NCBI RefSeq assembly: GCF_001305295.1
Contig: NZ_LJSI01000026.1
Coordinates: 124,001-188,000, forward strand
Source: Neptunomonas antarctica
GTDB lineage: Bacteria; Pseudomonadota; Gammaproteobacteria; Pseudomonadales; Balneatricaceae
Direction: 5' to 3'
Length of the DNA: 64,000 nt
The position numbers and the translations under genes are program-made. Below, in pieces: positions 1 to 7,431 of the stretch. The notes below the pieces were generated by a model that made no database searches, was not told the DNA's origin, and was given only the letters and a program-made list of their open reading frames with translations. How positions within the stretch are numbered: the stretch's first letter is position 1; each line of letters begins with the position of its first letter.

Positions 1-619
1 ACATTAGCGGTTGCGGAATGTCGGGTAATGCGTTTTTTGATAGAGCTTTTCGATTTTCGGCATCAAAATTCCAGCGCTCACCTAACGGCCCATCATCTGT
101 CATTAAAATATTAAACCGCTTACGCATTTTGCGATAAAACATTTCCATGCGTACGGCAGTGTTAGGTTTAAAATACTGCTGGAGTTCTTCAAACGGCACT
201 AAAAAGTGTTCGCTATCTACTTTGATAATAGTGACGCTGACTTTAGTGTTTAATTCATCTAACTGACTAAGCAGGCGGTATTCATCAGGCCGTTGATACT
301 CAAAACTGGCACATCCTGTTTGGGTGATAACGTGTTGGATAAGCCCCGAAAGCGATTCAAACTCAGCCGAGTCATCGAGCGTTAAATGTAAAACCCTATG
401 ACCGCTTTGTTGCAGCGCCTGGGCAAATGCTTGCATAGCCAAAAAAAAAGCACAGACCTTTTGCACATGGTGCCGAACGTAATTGACCTCTTGCGGCAAT
501 TCGGCGATTACATATAACGTATCTTCGCTTTTTTCCTGGAACCATGAATGGCGCGCATTAAGTTGATCACCCAATATCCAGCGCACGGTTTTTACCTTGG
601 GTAGACAGTCCAGTGCCAT
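1..619 (-). CDS. Cryptochrome/photolyase-related protein, N-terminal part (cut by window edge)
   Basis: The frame is open for 206 codons from the ATG at 619 to the left edge, so the C-terminal half lies outside. The N-terminus reads RWILGDQLNARHSW, the opening of the deoxyribodipyrimidine photolyase-related (DPRP, FeS-BCP type) family, followed by a Rossmann-like half with FEYQRPDEYRLLSQL and RMEMFYRKMRKRFNIL. Family members bind FAD and an iron-sulfur cluster and repair (6-4) photoproducts or act as light sensors; those ligands would be in the missing part. It is transcribed away from the genes to its right. Confidence 0.8.
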   Translation of the reverse strand, partial: MALDCLPKVKTVRWILGDQLNARHSWFQEKSEDTLYVIAELPQEVNYVRHHVQKVCAFFLAMQAFAQALQQSGHRVLHLTLDDSAEFESLSGLIQHVITQTGCASFEYQRPDEYRLLSQLDELNTKVSVTIIKVDSEHFLVPFEELQQYFKPNTAVRMEMFYRKMRKRFNILMTDDGPLGERWNFDAENRKALSKNALPDIPQPLM

Positions 620-731
620 GGCTATAATTGCTCAAAGCTGTCTATAAACACGTCTAAGTCTCCACAAGTCTCATAGGCCAACAGGCTATATCTAAAGTTT
701 CATGTACTATATCGCTTCTGGTTTCAGCAAC

Positions 732-769
732 CCACTGATTTAAGTAACCGCTATCTGGATGTTACTCAT
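732..769. repeat. Dispersed repeat, copy A
   Basis: This stretch matches 36840-36876: the first 15 bases are identical, and over 38 aligned columns I count 33 identities, 4 mismatches and one gap. It lies in the 157-base gap left of the oxygenase gene and overlaps no gene. Origin unknown; it may be a scrap of a mobile element or of a once-duplicated segment. Confidence 0.5.
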
Positions 770-776
770 GTACGGG

Positions 777-1559
777 TTACAGGCTAAACAACACATCGGT
801 GCGGATAATATACTTCACACCTTCAGCTATTGTTTGCGAGCTATGCAGATACTGCAACGGATGCATGCCATGAGGAAAGCACAATGCGCCACCAGCAGGC
901 GTGCGTACACCCACCACATTCGCATCCTTAGGGTTTCGGGCTGGCCTGGCTGGATCATTTTTATCAACCAGAAACTGTGTTTCACCCCCGCTAAAATCAT
1001 CATTTAACAGAATCAAAAAGGTATACTGGCTATAACGATCACCAAAAGCATCAGGTACTATCTGCCCGTTAACGATCCGGCTTCCGGGCCAGGCACCGTC
1101 TGTATGAGTGCTGAAGAAATCCTCTTTTTCATAACGATAAAAACGGAAGCGCTGATTCAGCCCTAGTGGCTCTTTAGCCATGAAGTGGCTGGTGTCATCA
1201 CTAAACAATGGCGCGGCCCGTGACCAAATAAGTCGCTCCGTTACGCTATCCACAATCCAGTTAAGATTCATATTATGGCGAATGTTCCGTCCCAGAGATA
1301 CCGCCGCATCTTCGGTAAAACCCATCGTTTCAATCGCGTCAATAAAGGCCCGGCATTCATCAGGACTTAACAGGTTTAATAACTGAAACACCCCTGGCAC
1401 ACCCTCAACCGCTGTACGGATAACATCTGGCCGTTGATCTGTCAACTGCTCTTTCAACTGCAAAGGATTTTCTTCACTACTACCCCACAATGGTAAGTCC
1501 TGACGACGACTACCAGGCTCACGGCCAGCGATATAAAACGGGTGAGTGTTTGTATTCAT
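777..1559 (-). CDS. 2OG-Fe(II) oxygenase, prolyl-hydroxylase-like
   Basis: A 260-residue protein with the double-stranded beta-helix signature of Fe(II)/2-oxoglutarate dioxygenases. H152 and D154 form the HxD pair, H239 is the distal histidine, and R253 in the IIRTDV strand is the likely 2-oxoglutarate anchor. The C-terminal half (YTFLILLNDDFSGGETQF ... HSSQTIAEGVKY) resembles the prolyl 4-hydroxylase alpha-subunit domain. The substrate cannot be read from the sequence. It overlaps the stop of the upstream VOC gene by 4 bases, so the two are translationally coupled. Cytoplasmic; no signal peptide seen. Confidence 0.8.
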   Translation of the reverse strand: MNTNTHPFYIAGREPGSRRQDLPLWGSSEENPLQLKEQLTDQRPDVIRTAVEGVPGVFQLLNLLSPDECRAFIDAIETMGFTEDAAVSLGRNIRHNMNLNWIVDSVTERLIWSRAAPLFSDDTSHFMAKEPLGLNQRFRFYRYEKEDFFSTHTDGAWPGSRIVNGQIVPDAFGDRYSQYTFLILLNDDFSGGETQFLVDKNDPARPARNPKDANVVGVRTPAGGALCFPHGMHPLQYLHSSQTIAEGVKYIIRTDVLFSL

Positions 1560-1954
1560 AAGCCTTTCGGGACCCCTTGTATTTCAATAATCAGATTTTC
1601 CGGCGCACGCACAAATATCTGCTTAACACTAGAATCCGGCACTGTATTCATAGAGTAGTTCAGGTTTAAAGTGGCAATCCTGACCATAACTTCATCAAAG
1701 TCATCACTATAAAAACTGACATGATGCACAATATTTTGCTCGGTTACACCACTCACTTCCGACTGCTGCTGCTCATGGCTTGCGCGGTGTGGAAAAATAT
1801 GAACAACGTCCTTATCCCCTGCGTATAGAAAGTAACCATCAAAGGGAAGACCCGGTCTGGAACCCACCTCGAAGCCTAATAAATCACAGAGAAAGTCTTT
1901 CATTCTCTGCGGGTTTATCGCGCTCAATGAAAGGTGATCAAAACTAACATTCAT
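1556..1954 (-). CDS. VOC (glyoxalase/bleomycin-resistance) family protein
   Basis: 132 residues if started at the ATG at 1954, which has a GGAGGT ribosome site 5 bases upstream; the frame extends further 5' but that part (to 2008) has no such site. Motifs MNVSFDHLSLSAINPQRMKDFL and VHHVSFYSDDFDEVMVRI are the two beta-alpha-beta-beta-beta units of a vicinal oxygen chelate fold; H7 and the VHHVSF histidines are candidate metal ligands. Members are metal-dependent lyases, isomerases or dioxygenases, and the substrate here is unknown. The 4-base overlap with the 2OG oxygenase suggests a joint role. Confidence 0.75.
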   Translation of the reverse strand: MNVSFDHLSLSAINPQRMKDFLCDLLGFEVGSRPGLPFDGYFLYAGDKDVVHIFPHRASHEQQQSEVSGVTEQNIVHHVSFYSDDFDEVMVRIATLNLNYSMNTVPDSSVKQIFVRAPENLIIEIQGVPKGL

Positions 1955-2103
1955 ATTTACCTCCGTATCGCAAAAGGCCCATAAGTAATATCGCGGCAAT
2001 CTCTGCAATGTTCAATTGATACAGGCCATGACCAGCAGCCATGCAGAGCCAACCAAGCCGTTCGATGATTTACGTATTGTCAGCCTCAGGGCCTTAGAAG
2101 CCC

Positions 2104-2136
2104 GTTATTCCGGGTGCCTTAAGCACCCGAAATAAC
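2104..2136 (-). terminator. Strong hairpin downstream of the ABM gene
   Basis: Arms 2104-2117 and 2123-2136 pair over 14 positions with one mismatch around a 5-base loop. It starts 8 bases beyond the stop of the monooxygenase gene. No U-tract follows on the minus strand, so it is either a weak terminator or an mRNA-stabilising stem. Confidence 0.4.
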
Positions 2137-2143
2137 GATAGGG

Positions 2144-2434
2144 TCACGCGATTTTAGTCATTTCATTCAGCGTAAAGGAGGTAACAGCACCCTCTGTTGC
2201 AGCCATGTAGTCCTGCAGGTGCTGGTTACCCATATGCTTTTGCCACAGATCACGGGTTTCCCAGTTTTCATAAAACATAAAGTGCGCAGGATTTTCATTG
2301 TCCTGATGCAAGTCATAATTGATGCAGCCCTGTTCAGCACGAGTGACATCAATCAGTTTTAGCAATGCACCCTTGACCAGATCAATTTTGTCTTGATTTG
2401 CGATTATATTTGCAACAATAGTTAGTGTAGACAT
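2144..2434 (-). CDS. Antibiotic biosynthesis monooxygenase (ABM) domain protein, YgiN-like
   Basis: A 96-residue ferredoxin-like protein with the ABM landmarks LTIVANIIANQDKIDLVKGALLKLI, EQGCINYDLHQDNENPAHFMFYENWE and HMGNQHLQ. The family includes quinol monooxygenases and heme or anthrone oxygenases that need no cofactor, usually working as dimers. Here it sits with other oxygenases and a LysR gene, so a side role in aromatic or quinone metabolism is likely, but the substrate is not defined. Stand-alone gene, followed by a hairpin. Confidence 0.8.
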   Translation of the reverse strand: MSTLTIVANIIANQDKIDLVKGALLKLIDVTRAEQGCINYDLHQDNENPAHFMFYENWETRDLWQKHMGNQHLQDYMAATEGAVTSFTLNEMTKIA

Positions 2435-2484
2435 GTTCGCTTTTCCTGTTTAAGTTGATGTTCTTTACTATGCTTATTAATCAG

Positions 2485-2672
2485 TTATTTCGGTAACTGG
2501 ATACGTACGATGTGATACTGCTTTCTACCTCCGGCGTCCCCCTCGTTCAAGGCAGGATGCAAGTGCAACTGGTTCTGAGTAATTTAGAAACAGCGACAGC
2601 CGAATTTTCAACATCGGCTACATAGATGTTGCCATCAGGTCCCATAATCATGCCATCAAAGTGGCCAATGCT
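2485..2672 (-). pseudogene. Remnant of a beta-propeller (NHL/SMP-30-like) protein
   Basis: Read on the minus strand, 2672 down to about 2575 encodes SIGHFDGMIMGPDGNIYVAD, a typical propeller blade (GPDGNIYVAD). A one-base frame change then leads into HPALNEGDAGGRKQYHIVRI and a natural stop at 2487-2485. No start codon or upstream blades remain, so only the last roughly 65 codons survive. The family includes gluconolactonase-like and peptidyl-amidating-lyase-like propellers; which one is unclear. Confidence 0.6.
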
Positions 2673-2805
2673 AAAGTCGCTTTAAAATGCTTCATAATGA
2701 TTCCGTTTGGGTTAATTCGCTCAGTCAGTAAGCTCATAATAGGCCTTGATCACCACACTTTAAACAGTATAATAATTGAATCATTATCAAATTATATTAG
2801 AGAAT

Positions 2806-3747
2806 ATGCTGTTAAAAGATCTGCAAGTCATCCTTAAAGTTGCGGAGTTTCGCAGCATTACCGCTGCCGCAACCAATCTGGATATGCATATGGCAACAGC
2901 CAGTGCCGCCGTTAAACGGGTGGAAAAAGCGTTAGGTGTTGAGCTGTTCATACGCACCACAAGACAGTTACGACTTTCAGGCGCTGGGGAAAGGTATATC
3001 CCACAATGCGAGCAAGCACTGATTATGCTGGATCAGGCGCAGCAAAACATGAAGGATGATCTTGATATAATAGATGGTGAAATGCGCATTGCTGTTTCAT
3101 CCGACCTGGGTAGAAACGTAGTTACACAATGGCTGGATGAGTTTATAGATAGTTATCCTGATGTCAGCCTGAAATCCCACATCAGCGATAGCAACATCGA
3201 CTTTTATCGTGACTCTGTAGATCTGGCGCTTCGATATGGATCCCTTAATGATGCTAATCTTTATGGCTTTAAGATCTGCAACGTGCCCCGCTTGCTGTGT
3301 GCCACAAGTGAATACCTTGACAACAACGGTACTCCGACACATCCACGGGATCTGCAATCTCACAACGGTTTACTCTACCAACTCTATGATGTTATTCACG
3401 ATGAATGGGCGTTTTCCTGCGCAAGTAAAGAGTACAAAATAAAGATGGCTAGCAACCGGGCGTCTAACGATGGAGATCAGGTAAGACGCTGGTGTGTGGG
3501 GGGGAAAGGTTTGGCGGTAAAATCCTGCCTTGATATGTCCGCCGACCTTCTATCAGGTAAAGTGGTCAGCGTTATGCCTGAGTTCAAACCGACGCCAACT
3601 GAACTGTGGCTGGTCTGCCCAAGCAGACAATCAATCACACCCGCTATACGATTACTGAGAGATAAATTCAGAGACAAGAGTTTGGATATTCTGAAGCAAC
3701 TGGTTCAAAAAGGAATTATAGACCCTGGTATTCTTAATGAGAAATAA
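2806..3747 (+). CDS. LysR-family transcriptional regulator
   Basis: 313 residues from the ATG at 2806; a TTG at 2776 is in frame but lies upstream of the conserved start. Residues about 1-60 form the winged helix-turn-helix (LLKDLQVILKVAEFRSITAAA ... VELFIRTTRQLRLS), followed by a periplasmic-binding-like effector domain (MRIAVSSDLGRNVVTQWLDEF). The group resembles AaeR/DsdC-like regulators that make single-letter S/T-x-A-A-A-T-N-L-D helix contacts. It faces away from the ABM gene and from the relic propeller gene, which may have been its target. Confidence 0.85.
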   Translation: MLLKDLQVILKVAEFRSITAAATNLDMHMATASAAVKRVEKALGVELFIRTTRQLRLSGAGERYIPQCEQALIMLDQAQQNMKDDLDIIDGEMRIAVSSDLGRNVVTQWLDEFIDSYPDVSLKSHISDSNIDFYRDSVDLALRYGSLNDANLYGFKICNVPRLLCATSEYLDNNGTPTHPRDLQSHNGLLYQLYDVIHDEWAFSCASKEYKIKMASNRASNDGDQVRRWCVGGKGLAVKSCLDMSADLLSGKVVSVMPEFKPTPTELWLVCPSRQSITPAIRLLRDKFRDKSLDILKQLVQKGIIDPGILNEK

Positions 3748-4152
3748 GAAGGAGAGATTGATTCACCCTCCCTTCAGCCTCTTGTGACAAACGGGTCATC
3801 GAAGGGTCTGACTGTAGTGGTCTACTAATACCGGACGCCAACAACCGAATTGAAATTATCAGAGAAGCCTTGCCGTGGCTTTCCATTATTAAGGACTTCT
3901 ACTGTGTTCAAAAATCCTTTTGGGAACTCATCATAAAATCCTGTCGTATTGATGTAATAAAATTGACACATTAGATTGATAAATGAGCCCGGTGATCTGA
4001 TTAAGCGGATCTTCCATGGCGGGATCGCTTACGCTATCTCTGCCTCAACTTTTTAAACACACATTATCTGAAATTCCGATAGCGCTCGACTGAAACCCTA
4101 CCTCCGGCAAGATTAAAAAGATTATGAGTCACGGCAGACTAGGTTAAAATAT
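3748..4152. other. Intergenic, no gene recognised
   Basis: 405 bases between the LysR stop and the hpaR stop. I see only short open stretches, stops in all frames, and no convincing terminator or RNA. A short run around 3845-3900 reads as an enzyme-like peptide (REALPWLSIIKDFY) without start or continuation. Confidence 0.4.
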
Positions 4153-4575
4153 TTAAGGCGATAAACGAATCACTTCTGTCAGCAAGCTGCTCAGTTGCTG
4201 CATTTTTTCGTCCCCCAGTTTTGCTATTAAGCGGGCGTAGGCTTTATCTATTTTAGGACTGACGTCTTTAAAAATCTGGGTTGCTTTGTCACTTAGTGAA
4301 AGTAAAGTGATGCGTTGGTCATGCTCGGAGCGAATCCGAATAATCAGACCATCGGCTTCAAGGCGGCTGATAATTCGGGTTAAGCTTGGACTTAAGATAC
4401 AGCAGCGCTCAGCGAGTTGTTTTGCATCCAATTGAGTGTTGTCATTCAATACCCGAATAACCCGCCATTGCTGCTCAGTAAAACCTGTCTCTTGAAGAAT
4501 CGGGCGGAAAAACATCATGGCCGATTCACGTGATCTCAGTAATTGTAACGTAAGGGAGTCTTCTAATTTTTGCAT
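4153..4575 (-). CDS. hpaR: HpaR, MarR-family repressor of homoprotocatechuate degradation
   Basis: 140 residues from the ATG at 4575. The sequence follows E. coli HpaR closely: DSLTLQLLRSRESAMMFFRP, FTEQQWRVIRVL, then the winged helix AERCCILSPSLTRIISRLEADGLI and the DQR wing. Known HpaR represses the hpa meta-cleavage operon and is released by aromatic intermediates such as hydroxyphenylacetates. A longer in-frame start at 4662 would run through a near-perfect copy of the predicted HpaR operator, so the 4575 start is preferred. It lies downstream of an MFS gene on the same strand. Confidence 0.88.
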   Translation of the reverse strand: MQKLEDSLTLQLLRSRESAMMFFRPILQETGFTEQQWRVIRVLNDNTQLDAKQLAERCCILSPSLTRIISRLEADGLIIRIRSEHDQRITLLSLSDKATQIFKDVSPKIDKAYARLIAKLGDEKMQQLSSLLTEVIRLSP

Positions 4576-4634
4576 AATGCGTTTAATGGCAACTAGGTAA
4601 GGGAGTTGGGAAGCAAGTGGACAGTCAAAAGTCC

Positions 4635-4646
4635 TTAATATGTTAA
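4635..4646. promoter_or_regulatory. Candidate HpaR operator upstream of hpaR
   Basis: TTAATATGTTAA differs by one base from the two TTAACATGTTAA palindromes in the hpaE-hpaG1 gap. It lies 60 bases upstream of the hpaR start and suggests autoregulation. Confidence 0.55.
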
Positions 4647-4695
4647 ATATAGAATATATCAAAATGCTTGGTATATTGCATAGATAAAGATCTGT

Positions 4696-5883
4696 TCAGA
4701 CTTGCTTACGCATTGCGGCCCAATGCCGGGTATGTACCCAGGTAGCCAGGCACATGCAAATCAAAATCAGGATAAATACCAGTATGGGTGTGTTAGTCAC
4801 TATTAAGGGAATCAACTGCGAGAAAATGGCACCTAAAAGAAGTTGTAAGAAGCCCATCAAACCCGCAGCCATACTGGATTGCGTCGTTATAGTACTGATG
4901 GCGGCGGTTTGATTACTGGGTTGGCTGATGCCTCGCCCAAAGGTAATCAAACACATAGGTAAGAAAAGAGTCGCATAGCTACTTTCTAATAACTGTTGTC
5001 CGACCAGTATTTGCCCGACCAGCAGTAGTAGAGCCCCTAGAATACTAATGCCGTTGCCGAGCATTATTGTGTTATCCAGAGGCTGATGTGTGTTGACCTG
5101 GGTACTCAGGTAGCCGCCCACCATAAAGGCGATAGAAATGGACATAAACCAATAGCCATAGGCATGGGTACCACCCTCAAAATTGTAGGTAATATAGGGC
5201 GACGAACTAACGAAGATATAGAAACAAATAGCGACCAGCGTGTTTGTCATGGCGTAGGTGCGAAAATCGTGGTCTTGGAGTAACTGTCTATAGAGGATGA
5301 GGTTTTCTTTAAAAGAGGGACGATAGTTTTGTTGAGTTTGATCGGGCATATATTTCAGGGTGAACACAAATAATACGCCACCTTGAAGTAGTGATACTAC
5401 AAAGATACTTTGCCAACCCAGCTGGCTATTAATGAAGCTTCCTATTAATGGGGCAATGGTCTGGGACAAGGCAATAGCCATAATGATGTAGCCCATTTTT
5501 TGTGAAGCTTTTTCTTTTCCTACGCCATCCACCAGCAGCGCTCGGGCGATTGATATAGCGATTGCGCCGCCTAAGCCCTGCATGATACGTCCAATAAGTA
5601 AGCCTTCGATACTTCCGAATCCACCGCCAATGGCACTGCCCAGAGTGAGGCTGGCTAAGCCAATAATCAGTGTTTTTCTATAGCCAAAGTGATTCACTAT
5701 TCCGCCTACCAAGAGCTGCCCCACGGCCAGCGAACAGAGATAAAGCGAATAGCTAAGTTGCACCAAGCTAATGTCAACATCCAGCTGTTTGGCGATATGG
5801 GGTAGAACCGGAAGCAGTATATTAATGGCGATTGGGCTGCTCATCGCGATAAATATCAGGTAGCTAATGGGCAGGCTTGGCAT
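4696..5883 (-). CDS. MFS multidrug efflux transporter, Bcr/CflA type
   Basis: 395 residues with about 12 hydrophobic helices and no signal peptide. The N-terminal half carries the DHA1 signatures: DISLVQLSYSLYLCSLAVGQLL, the motif-A-like GGIVNHFGYRKTLIIG after TM2, and GRIMQGLGGA in TM4. Bcr/CflA members export drugs and small metabolites by proton antiport. The place between hpaD and hpaR suggests export of, or protection from, aromatic intermediates. It is not an HpaX-type uptake carrier by sequence feel, though a role in aromatic transport cannot be excluded. Confidence 0.8.
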   Translation of the reverse strand: MPSLPISYLIFIAMSSPIAINILLPVLPHIAKQLDVDISLVQLSYSLYLCSLAVGQLLVGGIVNHFGYRKTLIIGLASLTLGSAIGGGFGSIEGLLIGRIMQGLGGAIAISIARALLVDGVGKEKASQKMGYIIMAIALSQTIAPLIGSFINSQLGWQSIFVVSLLQGGVLFVFTLKYMPDQTQQNYRPSFKENLILYRQLLQDHDFRTYAMTNTLVAICFYIFVSSSPYITYNFEGGTHAYGYWFMSISIAFMVGGYLSTQVNTHQPLDNTIMLGNGISILGALLLLVGQILVGQQLLESSYATLFLPMCLITFGRGISQPSNQTAAISTITTQSSMAAGLMGFLQLLLGAIFSQLIPLIVTNTPILVFILILICMCLATWVHTRHWAAMRKQV

Positions 5884-5941
5884 GTATCTCTCTTTGTTTA
5901 TTGTTTGGCTCCGTCAGTCAGGCTAACAATGTAAAAAGCAA

Positions 5942-5964
5942 AAAATCTCCCGTGGGGAGATTTT
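5942..5964 (-). terminator. Rho-independent terminator after hpaD
   Basis: Arms 5942-5951 and 5955-5964 form a perfect 10-base stem with a 3-base loop; the minus strand continues into a T-rich run. It closes the hpaE-F-D transcript and separates it from the MFS gene. Confidence 0.75.
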
Positions 5965-6046
5965 ACTTGATAGTGGATCAATTTACGTTAGAACGTCTTA
6001 GTTAGGAAAGCTGTTTTAATACACAAGGGAAAGCCGTATTAAAAAA

Positions 6047-6976
6047 TTACAAACGACTGTTACCGTAGACAAAGGATCCATTTTCAACAGAGGCTTGCGG
6101 GCCAGGAACCGCCTCACCTGTTTGAGGCGAAACCGGAAAGATTGCATTAATTTGGCCGGTACCAGAGCTACCAAAATACGGGGTGATGACTTCTACTTTT
6201 TGATCGTAATCCGACCAGCCAAGAGCGCCCAATAGCATGGCGGTGTCGTGCATAAAACCTTCTCCATGACCTTTCGCCGCATACTCGGGCAGCATGTCAC
6301 AAAAAGTTTTCCATTCTGCATTTTCCCACATTTGGACCACACGATGATCCAATTGCTCAAGAAATGGACTCCACACCTTATTGGAATACTCTGGCGCCTG
6401 GCCATTTTGTGCAAATCGATGGGACAAGGAACCACTAGCAAGAATCGCCACATTACCCTCGTATTCTTTTTCAATGGCTTCACGCAGCGCCCAACCAAAG
6501 CGAGCAGAATCATTCAGATAATGCACCGTTAACAAAGCGGAAACAGACACCACTTTAAAGTATTTATCTTCGTTCATATAACGCATAGGCACCAGGGTGC
6601 CATATTCAGGCGCGAGTGTTGTATTGTCATGAGCAAGCGTTTCAACCCCTTGTTCATTAGCTACTCTGGCTATCAGATTGCCCAGTTCAGGGTTGCCATC
6701 CACTTCATAAGGCATATTTTTGATAAAATGAGGTAACTCGTTACTGGTGAAAACTCCCTCAAAATGAGGTGCACAGTTAATATGAATATTGGCGTTCACC
6801 AACCAATGGGTATCAAACACCACGAGGGTATCCACATTCAATTCTTTACAACGACGTGCAATTTCATGATGACCATCGATGGCTGCCTGACGAAAGCCTT
6901 TTTGTGGGCCTTCCAATTCTGAAAGGTACATGGAAGGTACATGTGTGATTTTTGCGGCTAATACTAACTTACCCAT
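6047..6976 (-). CDS. hpaD: 3,4-dihydroxyphenylacetate 2,3-dioxygenase
   Basis: 309 residues, LigB-fold (class III) extradiol dioxygenase. It opens the ring of homoprotocatechuate to 5-carboxymethyl-2-hydroxymuconate semialdehyde using Fe(II) and O2. The N-terminus MGKLVLAAKITHVPSMYLSE, the block FDTHWLVNANIHINC, LVPMRYMNEDKYFKVVS and ASGSLSHRF match E. coli-type HpaD; H12 and H57 are the likely iron ligands. About 20 extra residues follow the usual end (after INAIFPV). It is last in hpaE-F-D, with a 29-base gap to hpaF. Confidence 0.95.
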   Translation of the reverse strand: MGKLVLAAKITHVPSMYLSELEGPQKGFRQAAIDGHHEIARRCKELNVDTLVVFDTHWLVNANIHINCAPHFEGVFTSNELPHFIKNMPYEVDGNPELGNLIARVANEQGVETLAHDNTTLAPEYGTLVPMRYMNEDKYFKVVSVSALLTVHYLNDSARFGWALREAIEKEYEGNVAILASGSLSHRFAQNGQAPEYSNKVWSPFLEQLDHRVVQMWENAEWKTFCDMLPEYAAKGHGEGFMHDTAMLLGALGWSDYDQKVEVITPYFGSSGTGQINAIFPVSPQTGEAVPGPQASVENGSFVYGNSRL

Positions 6977-7005
6977 TTTCAGGACCTCTTAATTCATTCC
7001 GCGCT

Positions 7006-7386
7006 CTATTTGAATAAAGCATGGATATTATTCTTATTAAATTTAAGAACCGGGTGTAATTCAGTTAATTCAAAAGATATTTGGCAGTAACTGACATCTG
7101 TGATGGGTTGCATCCAATCACACAGTATTTTAAAAATATTCTCCGCCACTTCCTGGCGTAATTCCATACTACGGCCATGGCCAATCTTTAAGGTCAGATT
7201 AAGCAAAGCAAAGTCTTCACGCCCATCCGCGATACGATAATCATCACAACGAATCGCCCGGCTACGAACGCCCCCTAACGGAAAAGCGCCGGTCGAGACG
7301 ACATATTCATGAAATGCTTTAAACAGCAGCTGAAAATCCAATCGATCTTCTAAATTGGCCGAGTATTCAACAATAAAATGTGGCAT
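7006..7386 (-). CDS. hpaF: 5-carboxymethyl-2-hydroxymuconate delta-isomerase
   Basis: 126 residues from the ATG at 7386, which has a GGAGGT site and gives the expected MPHFIVEYS start; after Met removal Pro1 is the catalytic base, as in the 4-oxalocrotonate tautomerase superfamily. Conserved GGVRSRAIRCDDYRIADG and LKIGHGRSMELRQ follow. It ketonises carboxymethyl-hydroxymuconate made by HpaE for decarboxylation by HpaG. It is the middle gene of the leftward arm. Confidence 0.93.
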   Translation of the reverse strand: MPHFIVEYSANLEDRLDFQLLFKAFHEYVVSTGAFPLGGVRSRAIRCDDYRIADGREDFALLNLTLKIGHGRSMELRQEVAENIFKILCDWMQPITDVSYCQISFELTELHPVLKFNKNNIHALFK

Positions 7387-7431
7387 GTAAACCTCCAAAA
7401 AGAGAGGAATATTCCTCTCCTGATCTCAAAA

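Noticed and set aside
3845-3960. Short enzyme-like peptide run in the gap before hpaR (REALPWLSIIKDFY)
   Set aside because: It recalls an acetylglutamate kinase start, but there is no start codon or continuation and the match is too short to call.
4696-5883. MFS gene as HpaX, the 4-hydroxyphenylacetate importer
   Set aside because: The sequence has Bcr/CflA efflux landmarks, not those of HpaX-type carriers.
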